Position numbers and translations under genes: made by a program. Below are positions 8,347-15,526 of a stretch of 64,000 nucleotides of DNA, piece by piece. The stretch is from Prevotella sp. (GTDB lineage: Bacteria; Bacteroidota; Bacteroidia; Bacteroidales; Bacteroidaceae), in the NCBI GenBank assembly GCA_017476785.1, contig JAFUZD010000104.1:1-64000 (forward strand), in the 5' to 3' direction. Under the pieces are notes generated by a model. It worked only from the letters and a program-made list of their open reading frames with translations. It made no database searches and had not been told where the DNA came from. The first letter of the stretch is position 1; each line of letters starts with the position of its first letter.

Positions 8347-9864
8347 TTACTTCACCACGCGCTTCTTGCCGCCAACGACGTAGATGCCCTTCTTGGGGCT
8401 GGCTACGCGCTGGCCGGCCAGATTATAATAGGTGGCGTCGGCCGTACGTTCCGCTTCAATATTGCTGATGCCCGTAGGCTCTTCGTTGATAGTAAACGTG
8501 GCCTCCACCAGCGGGCTGTACACCCCATAGCCCACACTGACCAGCAACAGGCGGCACGACTCGGTGATGCGGATGGTAGTGCTCTTCACCGTGGCGTACA
8601 GATTGTCTGACTCGGGATACCAAATGATGGGGTCGTCGGTCAGCTCGTCGAAGTCGGCAGCCGTCGTGCTGTACCAGAGTGCCAGCGCACGGTCGCCCCA
8701 GTCGCTGCCGGCCGTCAGCGTCACGTCTACCGGACCGGTGAACGTTCCACCTGCGGGCGAGATGGTGGGCGACTGCAACGGCTCGGGCTCCGTCACCGTA
8801 AGCACATAGGAAGCCGTAGCCGGATAATACGCGTCGTTGCCGGCAAAGACGGCGTAGACGGTGGTGGTGCCGGCCGCTTTGGTCCAAATGTCGCCATAGT
8901 TGTCAATCTCGGCCACGCTGTTGTCCTCGGCATAATAGTAGATGGGCTCCACGTTATGGGGATTATTCAGCCACGGGCCGTAGACGTCGTGGGGATATTC
9001 CACCGTCACCGAGGGCACTTCGAACGAGAGTTCGGGATCTTGACGGATGACATACTTCGCTTCTGCCACGGCACTGTACTTCCCGTCTTGCTCGGCAATG
9101 AACTTCAGCGTCGTGGTCGCACTGATGCTGATGGGCGCGGTGTAGGCCGTGCGTGTCTCGCTCAGCTTCGGGTTTGAGCCGTCGGTGGTGTAGTAGATGG
9201 TCGCCCCGGCAGCGGCTGAGAGCGTAATGCTCTGTGCCTCGTCGTAGGTGCCGGCGGCCGGCGAGGCCACCGGTGCAGCCACGTCGCTCTGCTCAGTGCG
9301 ATAGGTGACACCGAGGCTGCGGACATAGAGGACGCCCTTTGTGTCGCCCGACTGCGTCAGCACAATCTTTATCTTTCCCTCCTTCGGAGCATCGCCTGCC
9401 GGCTTGAAGGTGTATTCCGTATATTCGTCGGGCAGAGCCACCTCGGCATTGCCGTCGTTCAGGTAGTCGTTGTCGGCCACACTGACCTTCAACACGCCTC
9501 CCGTAGCCTGCGCGCTCTTGCGCACCGACACCTTCACTTCGGTAATCTCGCCCTCAAAACCGTCAGATGCCAGCGTCACGTCGTCCACCAGCTTAGCCGG
9601 TTTTCCAAATGCCTGCCCCATATTGGCGGTATAGGAACAGTAGAGCACCTGCGACGACGAGGCCGACCAGACCACCCCGTTGAGCGTCTCGGTGTAGGAC
9701 TCAGCCTCGCCCGACCCGTTCGAGAAGTGATAGAAACCCTCGCCGCCGTCGTTCCGACCTTTGTCCCAGCCAAACGACCACGTCTCCGTAGTGTACTGTT
9801 GTGCTACTGCTGGCAGCACGGCTCCCAGCATCACCATCAAAAAAGCACTAAAAACTCTCTTCAT
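8347..9864 (-). CDS. Secreted multidomain surface protein with chitobiase-type repeats
   Basis: A 505-residue exported protein (signal peptide ends AVAQ). After an N-terminal beta-rich domain, a CHB_HEX_C-like module contains ATIYYTTDGSNPKLSETRTAY. It is followed by a bacterial-Ig-like stretch (TVYAVFAGNDAYYPATASYVL) and a second sheet module (SPAGGTFTGPVDVTLTAG). The tail YNLAGQRV...GIYVVGGKKRVVK is a C-terminal signature frequent in Prevotella exported proteins. No catalytic domain is seen, so it is probably an adhesion or carbohydrate-interacting protein. The start at 9864 is supported by a GAGGAAAGG ribosome site. The transcript begins with a strong hairpin (9901-9936). Confidence 0.75.
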   Translation of the reverse strand: MKRVFSAFLMVMLGAVLPAVAQQYTTETWSFGWDKGRNDGGEGFYHFSNGSGEAESYTETLNGVVWSASSSQVLYCSYTANMGQAFGKPAKLVDDVTLASDGFEGEITEVKVSVRKSAQATGGVLKVSVADNDYLNDGNAEVALPDEYTEYTFKPAGDAPKEGKIKIVLTQSGDTKGVLYVRSLGVTYRTEQSDVAAPVASPAAGTYDEAQSITLSAAAGATIYYTTDGSNPKLSETRTAYTAPISISATTTLKFIAEQDGKYSAVAEAKYVIRQDPELSFEVPSVTVEYPHDVYGPWLNNPHNVEPIYYYAEDNSVAEIDNYGDIWTKAAGTTTVYAVFAGNDAYYPATASYVLTVTEPEPLQSPTISPAGGTFTGPVDVTLTAGSDWGDRALALWYSTTAADFDELTDDPIIWYPESDNLYATVKSTTIRITESCRLLLVSVGYGVYSPLVEATFTINEEPTGISNIEAERTADATYYNLAGQRVASPKKGIYVVGGKKRVVK

Positions 9865-9900
9865 ACCTTTCCTCTTTATCAATTAATTTCACACTATAAT

Positions 9901-9936
9901 GGCCGGAAAGGATTGCAAACTGCAACCTTTCCGGCC
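9901..9936 (-). promoter_or_regulatory. Stable 5'-terminal hairpin in the leader of the surface protein
   Basis: Arms 9901-9917 and 9921-9936 pair almost perfectly (GGCCGGAAAGG with CCTTTCCGGCC, then TTGCA with TGCAA) around a 3-nt loop. The promoter box at 9938-9945 would start transcription at its edge. There is no U-tract on the gene side, so it looks like a stabilising 5' stem rather than a terminator. Confidence 0.65.
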
Positions 9937-9937
9937 A

Positions 9938-9945
9938 CAAAAGTA
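9938..9945 (-). promoter_or_regulatory. -7 box (TACTTTTG) for the surface protein gene
   Basis: TACTTTTG on the minus strand lies just before the hairpin leader, about 75 bp from the start codon. Confidence 0.5.
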
Positions 9946-9981
9946 CATAAATAATATGAAACCAACGAATTTTTCGACCGA

Positions 9982-11715
9982 TTATTCGGCGGCCGACTTG
10001 CGCAGCAGCTGCTTCATCTGCTCGCCGTGCGCCCGTATCTTCCCGCCTTTCCAGTCGCGCTCGTTATGGAATATCTCGTAAGCCTTCAGCAGCTTCAGGC
10101 TCTCTATCGTCCCATTGACATCGTTCCCGATGTACACCTCCACGCGCGCAATTTTCTCTTTCAGCGGCGCATTGGATAGCAGTGAATTGGTGCCCGACGA
10201 TATCATTGCCAGATTGCCGAACGAGTTCATCAGCCCCTCTTCGCCGGCCGCCCACTGCACCGCGGCCTCTCCCCGCGGATGGCGCGGCAGGATATGCTCC
10301 ACCGAGCGGTTGCGGCGGAAGACGTAGCGCTCGGCCACCCGACGGCTCTCTGGCCGTTCGAAGTATTCCTCGCGCCGCTCCCAGAGGTAGTAGTCCAGCC
10401 GCCAAAGCCAGTAGCGGAGCTCGCGCTTGGGATAAGTGAGGATGCGGTCGAGCTCCTCATCGTCTGCAGGCAGCGGATATTCTGCCCGGTCTATGCGCTT
10501 CAGCTCAGCCAGAAACTCGCCGGCATCCACCCGTCCGTTGCCGTCGGCATCGCGTTCCGCCAGCCACTCAAAGGCGTGCAGCATCCACGCCTGATCCTCG
10601 CGGCTGACATAGAGATACGACTGAAACCTCATCAGCTGCTGCCGCTGTTCCTCTCTACCGCCAAACTGCGCATAATCGTCTACGTTGCGGAAGGTGTAGC
10701 GGTCGCCTTCCCGGTCGCGACGAATGAAATACCTGACGAACAAACGGTAGTGCTGCTGCAGGACTTCGAAGAATCGCCTGACACGCTCTGCGGTCCAGTC
10801 CTCGCCTTTGAAGATAGATTCCAGCTTGTTGGCGTCGTAGGCAGGATGAGACTGATTGCCATACCGCGCCAGCGCCACCAGCAGGAATTCGGGATAGGAA
10901 CAGACCGACTCGTAGAGAATCTCCGTGTCTTTCAGCTCGCCCTTGCGGTTGCTGTACGTCTCGGGAGCCTGCAAGATGGCCCGTAGCGTCTGTGGCTCTT
11001 CCAGTCCCCTGCCCTCTTCACTCTGCGCCGAACAGCCCAGCTGGGCAAAGCGGTTCCACCCGACGACAAAGCGCGTGCGCTCATCACCCTCCAGCTTATT
11101 GGCCATTCTGATTTTCACTATCTCGTGCGCCTCCAGCTGCTTGCCGCGGTTGTTCATCCGCACAAAATGCTGGTTCTTGTCGATGAGGGTATATTCGTCG
11201 GGAACTGCAGCGAGGAAAAAGGCCGCGTGGTGGTAGATATAGTCGGAAAAGGCGGACGCGCTGACCGGCTCAGGATTGCCGTCACCCAGCCTGTCGACGA
11301 AGTTGCGGATGGTAGCGACGGCCTCGCTCAGCTTGGTGTTCTGCGGTTCTTCCCGCTGCCTGCGCAGGAAGTCGGCATCCTCTTGCCGCCCATAGAGCAC
11401 AAGATGCTGGCCGAAGTCCTTCCACTGCGCGTCGGTTTCTGACAGCACCATCCCTATCAGCGTCAGTGTAGTGAGCCGCTGCTGCCCGTCAATGAGGTCG
11501 TATTGCAGCCGCTCGTCGGTACGCCCTACGTTCATTATCCCGATGTAGTAGGGCTCTGTCGGATGCTCCCGGCAGGCAGTCAGCAGGTCGGTCAGCAGCT
11601 GTTCTATCTCAGTATTCTCCCACGCATAGGGCCGCTGATACAGCGGAATGCGAAAGCGCAGCGGGCCGATAGTGGCTGGCGTGTAGGGCGACGTCAATAA
11701 TTGAGGGTCGTTCAT
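9982..11715 (-). CDS. DUF262-DUF1524 protein (GmrSD-like nuclease)
   Basis: A 577-residue protein. The N-terminal DUF262 (ParB/Srx-like fold) has RIPLYQRPYAWE (about residues 23-34) and the diagnostic DLIDGQQRLTTLTLIG (about 73-88). The C-terminus carries a DUF1524 HNH-type motif, RNRSVEHILPRHP, followed by NSFGNLAMISSGTN. DUF262-DUF1524 proteins include the modification-dependent restriction enzyme GmrSD, so a defence nuclease is likely by family. It starts inside the last codons of a second DUF262 gene (ATGA overlap at 11712-11715), which predicts a two-protein complex. Target specificity cannot be read. Confidence 0.85.
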   Translation of the reverse strand: MNDPQLLTSPYTPATIGPLRFRIPLYQRPYAWENTEIEQLLTDLLTACREHPTEPYYIGIMNVGRTDERLQYDLIDGQQRLTTLTLIGMVLSETDAQWKDFGQHLVLYGRQEDADFLRRQREEPQNTKLSEAVATIRNFVDRLGDGNPEPVSASAFSDYIYHHAAFFLAAVPDEYTLIDKNQHFVRMNNRGKQLEAHEIVKIRMANKLEGDERTRFVVGWNRFAQLGCSAQSEEGRGLEEPQTLRAILQAPETYSNRKGELKDTEILYESVCSYPEFLLVALARYGNQSHPAYDANKLESIFKGEDWTAERVRRFFEVLQQHYRLFVRYFIRRDREGDRYTFRNVDDYAQFGGREEQRQQLMRFQSYLYVSREDQAWMLHAFEWLAERDADGNGRVDAGEFLAELKRIDRAEYPLPADDEELDRILTYPKRELRYWLWRLDYYLWERREEYFERPESRRVAERYVFRRNRSVEHILPRHPRGEAAVQWAAGEEGLMNSFGNLAMISSGTNSLLSNAPLKEKIARVEVYIGNDVNGTIESLKLLKAYEIFHNERDWKGGKIRAHGEQMKQLLRKSAAE

Positions 11716-13139
11716 TGCTGTTCCAATTGATAGATGATGTTCACTTTGTCATAGATGCCGCGGTCCCTGATCTTGGCCGCATTGGCCTGATAGAACTGCT
11801 GCATACTGCCGAAGTAGCGGCTCAGCGCAGGGCTGGTCCACTCGTTGCGGCTGATTTGGCGCGGGCCGCAGTTGATTTGGCGGGCCAGCTGGTGCAATGC
11901 CTGCGAGACGGTAGTGGCATTCAGTATGTTCATTATGATGTTCTTGTCCTTCACCAAGTCGAGCACCGACTCCACGTAGATGTTGCGCGGCCAGTTGTTG
12001 CCCCAGACGAAGCGCCGCTCAGACAGAATCATCTCCACGCAACTGGCCATTTCTATCAGCTGCTGCTCGCCGAACTTGTCGTAGTAAAGCAGCATCGCAG
12101 CGCGAAAGGCCTGCCGCAGATAGTCGTTCTTCATCTGTCGCGCCAGCTCGGCCACGTATCCGACAGCCGTCCCACTGTGCTCACTGGGGTGGAACAGCTG
12201 CCCATAGAGCGCGTGATAGCGGCGGGCATAGACAAAGAAAGCGTCGCCACCCTCGATGAGCTGGGTGATTTCTACGGGCACCAACTGTTCTGCATCGGCG
12301 GCAGGAAACTTCTGCGTGAGCACGATGCGGTCGTCTTCGCGATACCACGAACGGAAGGCGTCGGGCTGCATATAGCGGTTCAGCAGGTGCTCCCGCATCT
12401 CCCGCTCCGTGGGCTCTACGGCCGTCAGGAACTCGTAGTAGTTGTTGCGCTCGCGGTTGTTGTCGCGCCGCTCGCCCCTGCCCCACATCCTGATGCGCCG
12501 CAGCAGCTCGCCGAAGACACGCTGGTGACGGTGGTTCGCACCCACCCAGAAGTCGTTGTGCTTGCGTGCCAGCGACTCCTGCTCCGTGGGAATAAACATC
12601 AAGTGGTGGGCTTTCAGCAGGTCATAGTCGCTCAGACTGCGCCCTTTGCTGTTCAGACTGTTGAAGAAAGTGTAGGAGAGGTCGAGGGCATCGGGACCTT
12701 CGATAGTGAGGACGGCAAAGTGGAGGTGGCTGTAGAGGTAATCAGAATAGCTGGCATCGTGGTGCAGACGCTGGCTGTTCAGGAACGACTGCACCTCGGC
12801 CTGCGTGTTCTTGATGTAGTAGAAAGAGCGCACGTTGTCGAACTCGGCCTCCATCAGCCGCGATTGCGTACCTCCCAGTGCGCCCAGCAGGATGCTCAGC
12901 GTAATCAGTCGCTGCTGCCCGTCAACGATGTCGAGCTGCTGCTGTCCGCTGCTGGCGTGCAGGATGACGGTGCCCAACAGGTAAGGCTTTTGCCCGTGAC
13001 GGTAGGTTTTAAGCGTGTCGCCCAGAAGATTGCGCACGTGGTAGCTGTTCCATTCGTACGAACGCTGGTACTCGGGAATGCGCAGCGGGCTCTCGAGCAG
13101 TTCGCGTAAGGTGCAGTTCTTTAGGTGTATGGTGTTCAT
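11712..13139 (-). CDS. DUF262 protein without a nuclease end
   Basis: A 475-residue protein with DUF262 motifs RIPEYQRSYEW (about 18-28) and DIVDGQQRLITLSILLG, as in the neighbour, but with no recognisable DUF1524 HNH motif at its C-terminus. It may be the NTP-binding or specificity partner of the DUF262-DUF1524 protein that it overlaps by 4 bp. The MNTIHLKN start at 13139 overlaps the MntP stop (ATGA), so mntP and the two DUF262 genes are tightly coupled. A longer upstream frame exists but runs through mntP and is rejected. Confidence 0.85.
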   Translation of the reverse strand: MNTIHLKNCTLRELLESPLRIPEYQRSYEWNSYHVRNLLGDTLKTYRHGQKPYLLGTVILHASSGQQQLDIVDGQQRLITLSILLGALGGTQSRLMEAEFDNVRSFYYIKNTQAEVQSFLNSQRLHHDASYSDYLYSHLHFAVLTIEGPDALDLSYTFFNSLNSKGRSLSDYDLLKAHHLMFIPTEQESLARKHNDFWVGANHRHQRVFGELLRRIRMWGRGERRDNNRERNNYYEFLTAVEPTEREMREHLLNRYMQPDAFRSWYREDDRIVLTQKFPAADAEQLVPVEITQLIEGGDAFFVYARRYHALYGQLFHPSEHSGTAVGYVAELARQMKNDYLRQAFRAAMLLYYDKFGEQQLIEMASCVEMILSERRFVWGNNWPRNIYVESVLDLVKDKNIIMNILNATTVSQALHQLARQINCGPRQISRNEWTSPALSRYFGSMQQFYQANAAKIRDRGIYDKVNIIYQLEQQ

Positions 13140-13729
13140 AGCAAGGGGATTGAGCCGCCCAGATGCTGAATCAGAATCTTGCAGCCAATGAAAATAAGGA
13201 TGACGCCGCCCAGCAGCTCGGGCTTGACGCGATGGGCGAGCGGACGGCCAAAGCGCACACCAAGTGCAAAGCCCAGCAGACTGAACAGCAGCGAGCCGAG
13301 GCCGATGACGGAGAGCGGCAGCGCGAGCAGCGGCAGACTGGTGTAGCCCGTGCATCCCATCGTGATGCCTACGGCCAGCGCATCGATGCTCGTAGCGATG
13401 GCCAGCAGCAGCTGCGTGCGCAAGCGGCAGGGATTGAACGGGCGTTCCTCTTCGCTGCTGAAGGCGCCGCGAATCATATTCAGCCCGATGGCCAGCAGCA
13501 AACCGAAGGCAATCCAATGGTCCACGGCCTCCAGATAGTGGGCAAAGCTGCTGATGCCCAGCCAACCGATGAGCGGCATCAGTGCCTGAAAGAGGCCGAA
13601 CAGTATGCCCATCTGCAGGCTGACGCGCCACTCAAAGCGCTGCAACAAGACACCGCTGACAATGGACACCGTGAAGCAGTCCATTGCCAGCGCTACCGAA
13701 AGCAGGATGATATCTGTCAGGCCCATCAT
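13136..13729 (-). CDS. mntP: Putative Mn(II) efflux pump MntP
   Basis: An inner-membrane protein of about 197 residues and six hydrophobic helices in two homologous halves. The first half carries LSVALAMDCFTVSI and the second IATSIDALAVGITMG, the paired Asp-containing helices of the MntP/DUF204 family that exports manganese. The start is probably one of the tandem ATGs at 13729 or 13726. It overlaps lactate permease upstream closely and shares an ATGA with the first DUF262 gene. No separate manganese riboswitch is seen, so expression probably follows the operon promoter at 15395. Confidence 0.88.
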   Translation of the reverse strand: MMGLTDIILLSVALAMDCFTVSIVSGVLLQRFEWRVSLQMGILFGLFQALMPLIGWLGISSFAHYLEAVDHWIAFGLLLAIGLNMIRGAFSSEEERPFNPCRLRTQLLLAIATSIDALAVGITMGCTGYTSLPLLALPLSVIGLGSLLFSLLGFALGVRFGRPLAHRVKPELLGGVILIFIGCKILIQHLGGSIPLL

Positions 13730-13736
13730 CGGGAAA

Positions 13737-15353
13737 TCACACACCGAAGTAGACCATCAAGCCGCCCAGAACGATGTAGAGCAGTGCGTAAGGGATGGCC
13801 GAGAGCATTATCTCGCCGTCCTTTCCCTGCATATCGCAGGAGGCCGTGGCGATGGCGATGCTCTGCGGCGAAATCATCTTGCCGCCCGTGGCACCCGTAG
13901 TGTTGGCTGCCACCAGCCAGTTGCTCTCGCTGCCCGTGGCACCGAAGAAGGTCGACTGCCCAGTCATACCGAGCTGTCCGGCCACGTTGGCCTGCAACTT
14001 GGCAAAGAGGATGTTGCTCGAGGTGTCGCTGCCTGTGACAAATGTGCCAATGGCACCGATAAGCGGCGCAAAGAAGGGATAGAACGAACCCGTGATGGCC
14101 ACCAGCCCGGCAGCGATAGCGCCAATCATTCCTGAGTAGTTCATCACCGAGGCCAGCGCAATGAGCGAGATGATGGTAATCACGGTGTTGCGCAGATTGA
14201 CCACCGTGCGGGCCAGCACACGCATCAGCCGGCCGAACGACAGCCCCTGAATCAGTCCGCCGATGGTGGCACCGAGGAAGAGCATCAGGCCGGCATTGCT
14301 GATCCAACCGAACTTAAACGTAGAGTCGATGACGGGCAACGGCAGCTTGGTGACGAGGTTGGACTTGAGGAAATCGTTGACAGGAGGGCATAAAGCGCCG
14401 CTGACGAGGATGAAAATGAGGATGAAAAGGTAGACGCTCCACGCACGGAAGGTGCGCGCAGCCGAGAACTTCGGTTGCTCGGAGAGCTCCGAGGACTCTG
14501 AGCGCTCGGAGCTCTCTGAGTTCTCAGAGGAGCTCGGCACCACCTTCGCCCAGACGACGATGGCCACGATGGCAGCAATGGAACCGATGATGGCGGGCGT
14601 CTCGGCCCCCAGATAGCGGGCGCAGATAAACTGCACGGCCACCGATACCAAACCCACCCACAGTGCCAACAGCAGATTCTTCAGCCACGGCTTGCGGTCG
14701 GTCAGCATCAAGATGATGAAAGGCAGCAGCACAAACAGCGGCGACAACTGGATGACGGCAAAGGCACTGGTCTCGCAGATGGCTTCGGCCGAAGCACTGC
14801 CGCCCGGTGCCACCTCGTTGCAGAGCGTAGTAACGGGCACGCCCACGGCACCGAAGCCCGTGGCTACCGTGTTGCCTATCAGTGCCACCAGTGCCGAGAA
14901 CATAGGCTTGAAGCCCAGCCCGATGAGGATGGCTGCGGGAATGGCTACGGCCGTTCCAAATCCAGCCATACCCTCCAGCAGCCCGCCAAAGCCCCATACG
15001 AGCATCAGCACCAATATGCCGCGGTCGTCAGTAAACGAGGTGAACTGCTGCTTGATGACTTCTATCTCCTTCGACTCTACGAGGATATTATAACTGTAGA
15101 TAGCCATCAAGATGATGATGAGGATGGGGAACACGGCCTTCAGCACGCCCTCCACAAAGCTCCACCACACCACGCCGTAGATGCTCTTGTCGGCCACGGC
15201 TTCGGGTACCATATCCATTGCCGGGGCAACAAACAGGGCCAACAGGACGGTGACGACGAGGGTGATAAACGCGCTCTTGTGCCCGGCCATCTTCAGCCCG
15301 AGCATCAACACGAAGAGCAGGACAATAGGGATAATCGCTACTAATGCTGCCAT
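13737..15353 (-). CDS. lctP: L-lactate permease (LctP family)
   Basis: A 538-residue inner-membrane permease with twelve or more hydrophobic segments and the family block WGFGGLLEGMAGFGTAVAIPAAILIGLG near residue 115. It imports lactate or related monocarboxylates with a proton. Between two membrane segments (about residues 273-292) a loop consists of a Ser-Glu repeat (SENSESSERSESSELSE), made of 9-bp DNA units that also occur in the cobK-cbiD gene. It is first in an operon with mntP and two DUF262 genes and has a strong promoter at 15395-15426. Confidence 0.9.
   Translation of the reverse strand: MAALVAIIPIVLLFVLMLGLKMAGHKSAFITLVVTVLLALFVAPAMDMVPEAVADKSIYGVVWWSFVEGVLKAVFPILIIILMAIYSYNILVESKEIEVIKQQFTSFTDDRGILVLMLVWGFGGLLEGMAGFGTAVAIPAAILIGLGFKPMFSALVALIGNTVATGFGAVGVPVTTLCNEVAPGGSASAEAICETSAFAVIQLSPLFVLLPFIILMLTDRKPWLKNLLLALWVGLVSVAVQFICARYLGAETPAIIGSIAAIVAIVVWAKVVPSSSENSESSERSESSELSEQPKFSAARTFRAWSVYLFILIFILVSGALCPPVNDFLKSNLVTKLPLPVIDSTFKFGWISNAGLMLFLGATIGGLIQGLSFGRLMRVLARTVVNLRNTVITIISLIALASVMNYSGMIGAIAAGLVAITGSFYPFFAPLIGAIGTFVTGSDTSSNILFAKLQANVAGQLGMTGQSTFFGATGSESNWLVAANTTGATGGKMISPQSIAIATASCDMQGKDGEIMLSAIPYALLYIVLGGLMVYFGV
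14475..14535. repeat. In-frame 9-bp Ser-Glu repeat inside lctP
   Basis: Units such as GAGAGCTCC/GAGGACTCT repeat with a 9-bp period and encode SES/SEN/SER tripeptides on the lctP strand. The same unit family is expanded in cobK-cbiD at about 38020-38128. Confidence 0.8.
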
Positions 15354-15394
15354 AGTCTTTACGAATGTTATTATACAAGTTATTAGATTGCTTG

Positions 15395-15426
15395 CAAATA
15401 TAACAAATTATACTGACTTGACAAAA
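15395..15426 (-). promoter_or_regulatory. Promoter of the lctP-mntP-DUF262 operon
   Basis: The -7 box TATATTTG (15395-15402) and a TTTTG -33 box (15422-15426) are separated by 19 bp, a full Bacteroidetes promoter. The leader to lctP is about 40 nt. The rest of 15354-15526 shows nothing I can assign. Confidence 0.7.
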
Positions 15427-15526
15427 TGATTGCAGAAGATTTATACTGATTTTTCTGCCATTCCTCCCTGTTGCGAGGCCGCCCCGGCACCGCAGCCCGG
15501 CGGTCCCGCCGCTGCCAGAAGCGGCT

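Noticed and set aside
13140..13631. N-terminal extension of the first DUF262 protein
   Set aside because: The extension overlaps mntP in another frame. MNTIHLKN at 13139 overlaps the mntP stop by 4 bp and fits operon coupling.
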